Source of the DNA: a virus
Direction: 5' to 3' (one strand)
Length of the DNA: 64,000 bases
Virus record (IMG/VR): IMGVR_UViG_3300035670_000174
Coordinates: 1 to 64,000 of that record
The position numbers and the translations under genes were made by a program. The notes under the pieces were generated by a model. That model was not told the origin of the DNA. It searched no databases and saw nothing but the letters and a program-made list of their open reading frames with translations. Below, one piece after another: positions 8,029 through 14,967 of this stretch (positions within the stretch are counted from its first letter, which is position 1; each line of letters starts with the position of its first letter).

Positions 8029-8678
8029 AAAACTTTATACATCATGATATACCCAAACTTGAACGTATCACCAACTCTGATGGTTCGAGACTATACGCAA
8101 CCCCATCTGGTAAGTCCTATCCATCCGTCACAACGATTACAGGACAACTTAAAAAGAAAGCCATCATGGAATGGCGAGCTAGAGTCGGCGCAGAAGAGGC
8201 TAATAGAGTCTCTTCCAGAGCATCAAGTAGAGGTACAAGAATCCACTCCTTGTGTGAAGAATATTTGCTTGGAAACGATGCTAACCCAGATATATTTGAT
8301 GCGGAGATGTTCCACTCAATTCGTGGACAATTAGACTGTATAAATAATATACATGCTCTAGAAACCCCATTATTTTCAGATTTTTTAGAAGTTGCTGGTA
8401 CAGTAGATTGTATAGCAGAATTCGAGGGTAAGTTATCGGTTATAGACTTCAAAACTTCTAGTCGTCCAAAGTCTAGGGATGATATTCATGATTATTTTAT
8501 GCAGACCGCTGCATACGCTGTAGCATTCGAGGAATTGACTAAAATCCCTGTTTCGAGACTAGTTGTTATAATGGCTGTAGAGAACGATTCTCCATTAATT
8601 TTTAAAGAAAAACGAGACACATGGATAGACTCTTTTAGGGATTTGCGTCAGGATTACAAACGCCTAAATAATGTCTAG
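8025..8678 (+). CDS. RecB/MGME1-like PD-(D/E)XK exonuclease
   Basis: 217 aa. GTRIHSLCEEYL near 66-77 carries the His and Glu of motif I, GTVDCIAEF near 126-134 the first metal Asp, VIDFKTS near 140-146 the (D/E)xK core, and FMQTAAYAVAFEE near 158-170 the Gln/Tyr motif. This is the Cas4/RecB-like single-strand exonuclease group. Phage relatives act in recombination or DNA degradation. ATGA coupling to the glycosyltransferase. It is the last gene before a late-type promoter. Confidence 0.8.
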   Translation: MKNFIHHDIPKLERITNSDGSRLYATPSGKSYPSVTTITGQLKKKAIMEWRARVGAEEANRVSSRASSRGTRIHSLCEEYLLGNDANPDIFDAEMFHSIRGQLDCINNIHALETPLFSDFLEVAGTVDCIAEFEGKLSVIDFKTSSRPKSRDDIHDYFMQTAAYAVAFEELTKIPVSRLVVIMAVENDSPLIFKEKRDTWIDSFRDLRQDYKRLNNV

Positions 8679-8680
8679 AC

Positions 8681-8687
8681 ATAAATA
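8681..8687 (+). promoter_or_regulatory. T4-type late promoter
   Basis: ATAAATA three bases after the nuclease stop and 32 nt before the next ATG, which has an AAGG site. It would drive the two di-iron protein genes, whose transcript could end at the hairpin at 10196-10226. Confidence 0.55.
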
Positions 8688-8719
8688 GTAAGTCTTATTA
8701 ACATAAGAAGGATAACAAA

Positions 8720-9418
8720 ATGCAAGCTGCTCTATTCGTAGATCAATTAGAACAAGGTAATGAAGCAATGTTCCGCGCTTCAGAACTACAAGTTAAAGCA
8801 TATTTCGATTCAAAGCCATCAAAAGATGAGTTAATCGACCATTTTAAAGGTCGTATGGTTAACGAAAGAATGAACCTAATCGAAATTTCTGCTCAAATCG
8901 CTGCAGCACCTGCTGACGCAGATGTACAGCACTTAAATCTCCTTTCCAAACAAGCGCAAGACGAAGCCAAACATTTTCGTATGGTTAAAAATGTTATCGA
9001 GCATATCTCTGGTGAAAAACTAGACGTAGCTGCAGCTGTTGAAGAGCATTCTAAGAAATTAGACCAGAAGGGTGCTGCTCTTATTAAGAAATATGGCGCA
9101 GACAAAGATCCATTAATGCTAGCTGTATATCAGTTAATCGCTGAAGGTCGTGCTGCTCGTAACTGGAAAATGATGTCAGAGTGTATCGAAGATCAGTTTA
9201 TTGCTAAGACATATGCAAAAATTGCTCGCGATGAAAAGTTTCACTCAAGTATCGGTCGCAATGAACTTCTAAAACTTTGTGATGATCCAATTAATCAACA
9301 GAAAGTTATGGCTGTTGTTGACCAAATGCGTAAAGATCTATTCCTAATCACTTGTGCTAAATCTGGTATGAACCCAGAAAGCAAGAAGATTATGGAAGAT
9401 GCTTATGGTCCACTATAA
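8720..9418 (+). CDS. ferritin-like di-iron protein (paralogue 1)
   Basis: 232 aa, all-helical. Four conserved carboxylate/histidine sites fit a four-helix di-iron bundle: E50 region in MVNERMNLIE, DEAKHFRM (ExxH, near 90), AEGRAARNW (near 142) and RDEKFHSSIG (ExxH, near 172). This pattern is shared by PaaA/PaaC, ribonucleotide reductase beta and related oxygenases. Spacing and length look closer to small oxygenase-like ferritin-superfamily proteins than to RNR. Substrate unknown. A close paralogue follows 13 nt downstream, so the pair could form a heterodimer (compare PaaA/PaaC). No reductase gene is seen nearby. Confidence 0.72.
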   Translation: MQAALFVDQLEQGNEAMFRASELQVKAYFDSKPSKDELIDHFKGRMVNERMNLIEISAQIAAAPADADVQHLNLLSKQAQDEAKHFRMVKNVIEHISGEKLDVAAAVEEHSKKLDQKGAALIKKYGADKDPLMLAVYQLIAEGRAARNWKMMSECIEDQFIAKTYAKIARDEKFHSSIGRNELLKLCDDPINQQKVMAVVDQMRKDLFLITCAKSGMNPESKKIMEDAYGPL

Positions 9419-9431
9419 TAAGGAATCTAAA

Positions 9432-10160
9432 ATGACTTCAGGTAAACAGTTTGTTAAAGAATTAAAAGAGAGTTTTGAGACTCTTTATGGTGTAGCTGAT
9501 AAAACTACACGTGAGTATTTTGCTACCAATCCAAGCAAAGAGCAAATGCTTGCTTACTTTAAAATTCGTCTATTCAATGAGCGTTGGAACATGGTCGAAT
9601 TGAGCCAAGCAGTTGCTAATCTTCCACATGACACTCCAATGGAAGAAGCACAAATGTTAGCAAAACAAGCATACGATGAAGCAAATCACTTCCGTATGGT
9701 TAAAGAAGTTCTTGACCACATTGCTGGTGAAGAAGTTTCTGTTGCTGAAATTGGTAAAACACATGGTAAGAAAATGCCATCTCAGGGTGCTTATATTCTA
9801 GACAAGTATAATGCTCAGAATGACGAACTAGCACTATCACTATATCAGTTCCTAGCTGAAGGTCGTGCTGCAGTTGTTTGGCAAGCAATGGCTGAGTCAA
9901 TCCAAGATCCATATGTTGCTTCTCGTTATGCAAAGATTGCACGTGATGAAAAGTTCCACAGCAACATTGGTCGCCTAAAATTAGAAAAATTATGTGAGTC
10001 AGTTGAGAATCAAGAGCGCGCTAAGAAAATGGTTCAAAACTTTATTTGGGATCTTTATGAGAATACTTGTTTGTCTATCGCACAAGTTTCTGAAGAAGGT
10101 CGTGTTGCAATGAAACAAGCATATGGTCAACCAACTCGTGAGTTGTCAGTGGCTCTTTAA
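9432..10160 (+). CDS. ferritin-like di-iron protein (paralogue 2)
   Basis: 242 aa from ATG 9432, which has AAGGAA 8 nt upstream; the reading frame is open to 9399, but that start has no ribosome site and lies inside the previous gene. It aligns with its neighbour over the whole length: FNERWNMVEL, DEANHFRM (ExxH), AEGRAAVVW and RDEKFHSNIG keep all four predicted metal positions. Both copies seem active, so this is not a decayed duplicate. Likely partner of the first copy in one di-iron complex. Function unknown beyond the fold. Confidence 0.72.
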   Translation: MTSGKQFVKELKESFETLYGVADKTTREYFATNPSKEQMLAYFKIRLFNERWNMVELSQAVANLPHDTPMEEAQMLAKQAYDEANHFRMVKEVLDHIAGEEVSVAEIGKTHGKKMPSQGAYILDKYNAQNDELALSLYQFLAEGRAAVVWQAMAESIQDPYVASRYAKIARDEKFHSNIGRLKLEKLCESVENQERAKKMVQNFIWDLYENTCLSIAQVSEEGRVAMKQAYGQPTRELSVAL

Positions 10161-10175
10161 TATCATCATGTAGTT

Positions 10176-10727
10176 ATGAGAATTTTGATATCACAGAGGG
10201 AGGTCATTGTGCCTCCCTCATTTTTTACCTTTGATGCTTTGGAACGTAGTTGGTACACTTTGTTTAGTGAACACCAACTAATCCCAATCCCAAACATTTG
10301 CAAAATAGATCCAACTATTAATTATGACTGTTTAGTTCTAACAGGTGGTCCAGATAGTGTTGAAAGACACATCACTGAAAATCTCCATTTTAAATATGCA
10401 CTAAATCAAAACAAACCTATCATTGGGATTTGTCATGGTGCATTTGCAGTTAATGATTTAACTGGTGGTAAAAATGGTAAAGTAGAAGGACATTGGCAAA
10501 ACGATCATGCAATTTACATGGAAAACCAAGAATTTCTTGTGAATAGTTATCATGAACAGTCTATTGCAAGTATTGGTCCAGAAATGGTTGTCGTTGCAAC
10601 CGATGAAGAGTATAATATAGAAGCATTTAAACATAAGTCTAAACCAATTTTTGGGATTGTGTGGCATCCAGAAAGAATGGAAGTTCCAATTTTACCGATG
10701 GAGGTTAGACAACTACTGGGGATGTGA
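10176..10727 (+). CDS. class I glutamine amidotransferase (peptidase C26-like)
   Basis: 183 aa. The triad of class I amidotransferases is present: C86 in GICHGAF, and H164-x-E166 in WHPERM. LVLTGGPDS (54-61) is the oxyanion strand region. The N-terminus MRILISQREV with W26 and IPIPN (36-40) matches gamma-glutamyl hydrolase-like proteins found in surface-sugar and polyamine loci, so the ATG at 10176 is right although a terminator hairpin (10196-10226) lies in codons 7-17. No synthase domain is attached. It is coupled by ATGA to the TctA gene, so a shared role with the transporter is likely; the substrate is unknown. Confidence 0.8.
   Translation: MRILISQREVIVPPSFFTFDALERSWYTLFSEHQLIPIPNICKIDPTINYDCLVLTGGPDSVERHITENLHFKYALNQNKPIIGICHGAFAVNDLTGGKNGKVEGHWQNDHAIYMENQEFLVNSYHEQSIASIGPEMVVVATDEEYNIEAFKHKSKPIFGIVWHPERMEVPILPMEVRQLLGM
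10196..10226 (+). terminator. intrinsic terminator inside a coding sequence
   Basis: GAGGGAGG (10196-10203), 8-nt loop, CCTCCCTC (10212-10219), then A and six T (10221-10226). It is a textbook Rho-independent terminator placed 36 nt after the stop of the second di-iron gene, but it also forms codons 7-17 of the amidotransferase gene. Confidence 0.75.
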
Positions 10728-12157
10728 TGGAATATATTATTTGGTGTTTGATTGGTACATTATATGGAACACTAATCGGTGTTCTGCCAATGGCAGGTGC
10801 AACAACAGGACTATTGACAGTCTTTGCCCTCGCTCCATATTTTTTAGCAGATCCTTATCTTGGTATTGTCTTTATGACAAGTCTTGTAGCTGCATCTAGT
10901 ACAGGTGATAGTTACACGAGCATTCTCACAGGTATTCCAGGTGGAGGACAAACAGCTGCATCTATTATCGATGGTCACCCAATGGCATTACGAGGTGAAG
11001 CAGGAAGAGCGATTGGTATTTCTCTACTTGACAGCACAATCAATGGTGTTGTTTGGGGTATAATTGCATTTGCCTTTCTTCCATTTTATAGTAAAATAAT
11101 TTTATACTTTGGCGTTCCTGAGTTTGCTGCATTATTCTTGTTAAGTTTCTGTTGTGTTGGTATGTTAACGAGTAAGAATTTCTTTTATGGATTCCTTAGT
11201 GTAATTGTTGGATTGTATCTTGGATTGATTGGACTAGATCCAGGAACATCGTCTCCAAGACTAACATTTGGTTGGGATTATCTTGATTCTGGAATTCAGA
11301 TTCTTCCAATGATTGCTGGATTATTTGCCATTCCTGAATTGGTTGAAGGATGGAAACGTAGGCACTACGCTGTAGTAAAAATAGAAAATTACTACACACA
11401 ACTATTCCAGGGATTTAAAGACTGTCTTGTTTATTGGCGTGATGTTGTTCGTGGTGGATTCATAGGATTCTTCACTGGCATTCTTCCAGGTGCTGGTGGA
11501 ACTATCGGTGATATGATGTCATATTCTGTCACTGTTGCTAAAAACCCTAAAGAACAATTTGGAAATGGTAACCCAAGAGGACTAGCTGGATGTGAAGGTG
11601 CAAACAATGCACAGAAAACATCTTCGCTTTTACCAACAATATTATTTGGTGTTCCAGCTGCACCATTTGCAGCAGTGATGATGGCGATATGTGTTTATTT
11701 CGGTATGTATATGGGTAGTCCAGAATTAGCAACTGACACAAAGTTTATTTGGTCTATTGGTGCTAGTTTTATTGCTGCGACTATCATTACATTTATTCTG
11801 GGAATTTTTATCACTAAATATGTAGTGAAGATACTTGAGATTCCATATTGGATCTATGCAACAGGTATCCTCTGTATAGTTGTTTGGAGTTGCTTTCAAT
11901 ATACTGGAACTCTTAACGATTTATACATTTTAATTATGTGTAGTGTTGTCGGACTAGGTGCCAAATACTTACACTTAAGTAGACCTGCGATTTTGTTATC
12001 TTTCATTGTCGCAGAGAAATTTGAGAATTATGCCCAACAAGCATATACGTTGTATAGTATTGGTGATCTAATCCAACGACCACTAACAGTTGGGCTATTC
12101 TCATTGTGTTTGTTTATACTTTATTGGACAATACTAAGGAGAAAGCCAAATGTATAA
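10724..12157 (+). CDS. tctA: TctA-family tripartite tricarboxylate transporter permease
   Basis: 477 aa, very hydrophobic, about 11-12 membrane helices. The TctA signature is present: GATTGLLTVFALAP near 23-36 and TGDSYTSILTGIPGGGQTAA followed by DGHPMALRGEAGRA (near 64-100), with a second copy-like GILPGAGGTIGDM near 251. TctA is the large permease of the TTT system that imports tri- or dicarboxylates with a periplasmic TctC protein. Full length (family ~500 aa), no frameshift. It is coupled to the amidotransferase upstream and to a TctC gene downstream. The small subunit TctB is not visible on either side. Confidence 0.88.
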   Translation: MMEYIIWCLIGTLYGTLIGVLPMAGATTGLLTVFALAPYFLADPYLGIVFMTSLVAASSTGDSYTSILTGIPGGGQTAASIIDGHPMALRGEAGRAIGISLLDSTINGVVWGIIAFAFLPFYSKIILYFGVPEFAALFLLSFCCVGMLTSKNFFYGFLSVIVGLYLGLIGLDPGTSSPRLTFGWDYLDSGIQILPMIAGLFAIPELVEGWKRRHYAVVKIENYYTQLFQGFKDCLVYWRDVVRGGFIGFFTGILPGAGGTIGDMMSYSVTVAKNPKEQFGNGNPRGLAGCEGANNAQKTSSLLPTILFGVPAAPFAAVMMAICVYFGMYMGSPELATDTKFIWSIGASFIAATIITFILGIFITKYVVKILEIPYWIYATGILCIVVWSCFQYTGTLNDLYILIMCSVVGLGAKYLHLSRPAILLSFIVAEKFENYAQQAYTLYSIGDLIQRPLTVGLFSLCLFILYWTILRRKPNV

Positions 12158-13199
12158 GTACTTAATTGCAGCAGCACTCGCTGTTGTATCACTTACTGCT
12201 CGTGCAGAATATACTATGATTGTTCCAGATTCTCCTGGATCTGGTGGTGCAGTATGGGCATCAGTCATCGCTAAACATCTTAGCAAATACACAGACGAAC
12301 CAATCGTGTTGCAACATGTTCCAGGTGCACGCAATATTCCTGGAATGAATGAGTGGCATAAAAAGTTTCGTCATGATGATAAAACCATGGTAATTAGTCT
12401 TGGTTCACATGCAGTAAATTTTTTGCTCGAGCCAGTTGACTACAATTTTAGTGATTACTCTGTTATTGGTATGATGAATCTTGATTTGATAGTTGGTCAT
12501 AATAAAAATCATGATCCAAAAACACAGAAGTCTAAGATGGCAGGTGGTAATGCTCTAAACGATGCACTTGCTGTTGGTATTATGATTTGTGGTCCACAAC
12601 CAAATACTGATGCATATCTTGCTTGCTGGAAAGAGCGCATGACATGGGTTAATGGTGTTGCTGGAAATCAGATTCGACCAATGTATCTTCGTGGTGAAAT
12701 TAACGTGACACGTGATCCACCAACTTCTTGGATTCGTTTCTATGAGAAAGAACCAAATACAGTTGTTTGGTTTACGCATGGGTTGAAAGATCTAAAAACT
12801 GGTAAACAAATTGAAAACCCAAATTTCAAAGGTAAATTATTTGAAGATGTTTATAAGAAAACTTGGGGAGTATCACCATCTGGTGATTTGTTTGAAGCAT
12901 ATCATATGGCACGAACATTTAATAATGTTCTTCAAAAAGTTATTTGGGTTAACAAAGGTAATCCAAATGCAGAGAAACTTCGTGCTGCTATGAAAAAGAT
13001 GTTGGCTGATCCAGAGGCAGTTAAAGCGATTGAAGAAGACTCTGGAAAGTATGAATGGGTTGTTGGTGAACATGCTGATAAGATTCGCCAAGATCTATTC
13101 AAGATGATTACAGAAAAGAGATTGCAGACTCTCGTTCAGTGGTATCAAGGTGCTTACGGAACAAAGAGTGTATACAAACCTGAATTAGTCACAAAGTGA
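12150..13199 (+). CDS. tctC: TctC/Bug-family periplasmic solute-binding protein
   Basis: 349 aa. A Sec signal peptide covers residues 1-19 (MYKYLIAAALAVVSLTARA). The mature part starts YTMIVPDSPGSGGAVWA, the phosphate-loop-like ligand motif of Bug/TctC proteins, and VLQHVPGARNIPGMN matches the family's second motif (PGAgg..g). Bug proteins bind carboxylates or amino acids and hand them to TctA/TctB. Its overlap with tctA by 8 nt suggests coupled translation. Ligand class cannot be read from the sequence. Periplasmic export from a phage gene implies function in the infected cell. Confidence 0.82.
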   Translation: MYKYLIAAALAVVSLTARAEYTMIVPDSPGSGGAVWASVIAKHLSKYTDEPIVLQHVPGARNIPGMNEWHKKFRHDDKTMVISLGSHAVNFLLEPVDYNFSDYSVIGMMNLDLIVGHNKNHDPKTQKSKMAGGNALNDALAVGIMICGPQPNTDAYLACWKERMTWVNGVAGNQIRPMYLRGEINVTRDPPTSWIRFYEKEPNTVVWFTHGLKDLKTGKQIENPNFKGKLFEDVYKKTWGVSPSGDLFEAYHMARTFNNVLQKVIWVNKGNPNAEKLRAAMKKMLADPEAVKAIEEDSGKYEWVVGEHADKIRQDLFKMITEKRLQTLVQWYQGAYGTKSVYKPELVTK

Positions 13200-13780
13200 T
13201 AAAACATTTAGGTAGATTTGAAGGTGATTGGCAAGATGCTATGGCTTCGGTCGTAGCATCTGCTATTCCAGCTACATGGGAAACAGTTCGATACTGGAGA
13301 GTAAAAACTTCAGTTGGTCAAATATTAGATTTACCATCACCAGATGGCAAGAAAGAAGAAGATCATATTGCTGATGCAGGAGGTGATAAAAATTTAGTAT
13401 TGACTAATATGGAACATGATATTCATCCAGTGTTTCAGGAAATGATTGATGAGATTGGACTTGAAAACTCTTATAATAGAATCCATGTGCAATGGACTGG
13501 TCAGGTTTTTAATTGGCATAAAGATAAACTAGCAAGATACAATCGTGATGACCCAAGTAAAGTTTTGCGTGTTGTGGTTATGTTAACTGATTATATTCCT
13601 GGACATTTTTATCAGTATAACGATCAAATGTATACAGGATGGAAAGCTGGAGATGTTCACACATTTGATTGGCAGACAGATTACCACTGCACTGCCAATG
13701 CAAGTTTAATGCCAAGAGTTAGTTTAGTGACTACTGGTGTTATTAGTGATAAGACTAAACAGTTTTTATATGATAAATAG
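13196..13780 (+). CDS. 2OG-Fe(II) oxygenase-like protein
   Basis: 194 aa. NWHKDKL (H108-x-D110), YHCTANASLMPRVSL (H164 and R174) give the facial triad and 2-oxoglutarate ligand of the double-stranded beta-helix; GWKAGDVHTFDW is the strand before the distal His. Substrate unknown. The start is a GTG overlapping the TGA of tctC (GTGA), the only start that keeps the N-terminus. Being fourth in the amidotransferase-TctA-TctC chain suggests that it works on, or uses, the imported compound. Third such oxygenase in the window and dissimilar to the other two. Confidence 0.75.
   Translation: MIKHLGRFEGDWQDAMASVVASAIPATWETVRYWRVKTSVGQILDLPSPDGKKEEDHIADAGGDKNLVLTNMEHDIHPVFQEMIDEIGLENSYNRIHVQWTGQVFNWHKDKLARYNRDDPSKVLRVVVMLTDYIPGHFYQYNDQMYTGWKAGDVHTFDWQTDYHCTANASLMPRVSLVTTGVISDKTKQFLYDK
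13773..13779 (+). promoter_or_regulatory. possible late promoter for the tmRNA
   Basis: ATAAATA overlapping the stop codon of the preceding gene. With the 6-nt spacing seen elsewhere, transcription would begin at about 13786, exactly where base-pairing evidence puts the 5' end of the tmRNA acceptor piece. Confidence 0.45.
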
Positions 13781-13785
13781 ATTTA

Positions 13786-13848
13786 TTGCTGTATGAAGCA
13801 ATGAGAAAAGTGTTCTGGACGAGGGTTCGATTCCCTCCACCTCCACCA
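13786..13848 (+). ncRNA. ssrA: two-piece tmRNA, acceptor (3') piece
   Basis: T arm GAGGG-TTCGATT-CCCTC (13821-13837) is followed by the acceptor strand CACCTCC and an encoded ACCA ending at 13848. The acceptor strand pairs base for base (one G-U) with GGGGGTG at 13987-13993 of the coding piece. TGCTGT (13787-13792) complements ACAGCA (14029-14034) and GTTCTG (13812-13817) pairs with CAGGGC (14006-14011), as expected for helix 2. The 3' half therefore lies upstream of the 5' half: the circularly permuted gene order known in alphaproteobacteria and some other lineages. The exact 5' end is estimated. Confidence 0.85.
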
Positions 13849-13859
13849 AAAGGAATTTT

Positions 13860-13985
13860 ATGAGTAATTTATTGCTTGGATTATTAATTATAGGTTTGCA
13901 TGGTTATTGGATTTACAAACTTGTGACATATGATTGGAGTCAGTATGATGAAGATCAGAAGCAATTAGATGAAGATTTCTTTTGA
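13860..13985 (+). CDS. 41-aa membrane peptide encoded between the tmRNA pieces
   Basis: ATG 13860 to TGA 13985, with AAAAGGAA 6 nt upstream. The product starts MSNLLLGLLIIGLHGYWIYK, a hydrophobic helix, and has a very acidic tail ending QLDEDFF. The ORF fills almost the entire segment between the mature CCA end (13848) and the mature 5' G of the coding piece (13987). Whether it is translated from the precursor before processing is unknown. The clean ribosome site, membrane helix and snug fit argue for a real gene. Confidence 0.6.
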   Translation: MSNLLLGLLIIGLHGYWIYKLVTYDWSQYDEDQKQLDEDFF

Positions 13986-13986
13986 T

Positions 13987-14161
13987 GGGGGTGACTAGGT
14001 TTCGACAGGGCAAGTAGTAACAGAGTGGACAGCACGGTAGGCGATCTCCGTAAAAGAAGCAAAACTATAAATGCAAATGACGCATTTTTCGGAGAAGTTC
14101 GCTTAGCAGCGTAACCTCCGTGGGGTTTCGGTGACTGTCCTTATTACCCAATCAGTCACCA
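13987..14161 (+). ncRNA. ssrA: two-piece tmRNA, coding (5') piece
   Basis: Begins GGGGGTGACTAGGTTTCGAC, the conserved 5' end of tmRNA. The tag frame resumes at GCA 14073 and runs to TAA 14112-14114, encoding ANDAFFGEVRLAA, which has the usual AND start and the LAA degron end recognised by ClpXP. A hairpin GGTGACTG/CAGTCACC (14130-14137/14153-14160) followed by a T-rich run closes the piece; it may be either the last helix of the mature RNA or a terminator. tmRNA with SmpB rescues stalled ribosomes. No smpB gene is in the window. Confidence 0.88.
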
Positions 14162-14176
14162 CTATTTTTTATTTTT

Positions 14177-14203
14177 GGTAAAATTAGATGGTTTACCTTT
14201 TTT
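14177..14203 (+). terminator. intrinsic terminator after the tmRNA
   Basis: GGTAAA (14177-14182), 9-nt loop, TTTACC (14192-14197), then six T (14198-14203). It ends the tmRNA transcript; the preceding GC-richer hairpin at 14130-14160 with its own T-run may act with it. Confidence 0.7.
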
Positions 14204-14216
14204 GGCACTAGACATT

Positions 14217-14245
14217 TTGTCTATGGTTTCCTCGTAACAGAATAA
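14217..14245 (+). promoter_or_regulatory. weak sigma70-like promoter
   Basis: TTGTCT (14217-14222), 17-nt spacer, GAATAA (14240-14245), 25 nt before the next ATG. The same TTGTCT box is used by the better promoters at 16907 and 17668, but the -10 is poor. Confidence 0.3.
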
Positions 14246-14269
14246 CCTACCACTAATTCGGAGATAACA

Positions 14270-14782
14270 ATGAAAGTTGCATTGCTTTGCAATGGTCCAA
14301 GTAGATTTGCCTATAATGGTAGATTAGGGTATGCTTATGTTATTGGCTGTAACATCCCTTGGACTGATGTAGACGCAACTGTTGTTTTAGATGAGAATGT
14401 TATACATCGATGGGCTAAAGAACCAGACTTAATTAAATGTAAGGTTTTCTTTAGTAGAAAGGCATGGATGGAAACAGATGCTATTAAGAAACGAGATTTC
14501 TTCCAACCGTATCTTATTGAGATCATAGATATAATGCCTGAGTATGATTCAAGTGGGCATAATGCAGCAAGATGCGCTATTAAACTTGGTGCAAAACAAT
14601 TAGACATTTATGGTTGTGACTCTTGGTTTGATCAGACTATTGTTAGTTACACACATAAGTATTTTAAGAATTTAAATCCAGATGACAGTAAAAAACATGT
14701 TATCGGATGGCGTAAGAGATGGGAAGAGATGATGTTATCAAATCCTAATGTTGAGTTTAATTTTATAAAGGGTATCTCATGA
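14270..14782 (+). CDS. phage protein with MptE/DUF115-like NGPS motif
   Basis: 170 aa. The start MKVALLCNGPSRFAYNGRLG contains the NGPS loop after a beta strand, as in Rossmann-like DUF115/MptE-type and some glycosyltransferase-linked phage proteins. Later GHNAARCAIKLGAKQLDIYG resembles the second conserved helix and strand of the same group. A nucleotide-sugar or phosphate ligand is plausible, but no activity can be named. A GGAG ribosome site lies 7 nt upstream. ATGA overlap with the next gene. Confidence 0.6.
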   Translation: MKVALLCNGPSRFAYNGRLGYAYVIGCNIPWTDVDATVVLDENVIHRWAKEPDLIKCKVFFSRKAWMETDAIKKRDFFQPYLIEIIDIMPEYDSSGHNAARCAIKLGAKQLDIYGCDSWFDQTIVSYTHKYFKNLNPDDSKKHVIGWRKRWEEMMLSNPNVEFNFIKGIS

Positions 14783-14964
14783 AATCAGTTATTTTCGCAG
14801 TAATGGTAGCAATTGGATCTGTTGCTATGGCTAAAGAAGAACCAAAGAAAGCAGAGCCAGCAAAACAGGAACAAAATTGTGTCAAGAAGGATAAAAATGG
14901 TAAGTGTCCTCCAGCACCAAAGTCTCCAAAGCCAACTCCAAAGAAGCCAGCTGAGAAGAAGTAA
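14779..14964 (+). CDS. secreted Lys/Pro-rich small protein
   Basis: 61 aa. Residues 1-18 form a signal peptide (MKSVIFAVMVAIGSVAMA, cleavage after AMA). The mature part is low-complexity KEEPKKAEPAKQE and later PKSPKPTPKKPAEKK with two cysteines (NCVKK, KCPPA). A periplasmic location is likely. Proline-lysine-rich tails can bind the cell wall, so a spanin-like or wall-binding role is conceivable but not supported by any family match. Confidence 0.65.
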   Translation: MKSVIFAVMVAIGSVAMAKEEPKKAEPAKQEQNCVKKDKNGKCPPAPKSPKPTPKKPAEKK

Positions 14965-14967
14965 TAC

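Noticed and set aside
9399-9431. Upstream start for the second di-iron gene
   Set aside because: It lies inside the first di-iron gene without a ribosome site. ATG 9432 has AAGGAA at proper distance and aligns with the paralogue's start.
13700-13790. Glutamine (glnA-type) riboswitch ahead of the tmRNA
   Set aside because: I recall such a riboswitch being reported upstream of ssrA in a marine methylophage, so I looked for it. The sequence before 13786 is the coding end of the oxygenase gene, and I see no conserved riboswitch core.
13818-13848. Ordinary tRNA gene
   Set aside because: T arm and CCA are present, but no anticodon arm or D arm precedes them within tRNA distance. The acceptor strand pairs with the tmRNA coding piece 138 nt downstream instead.
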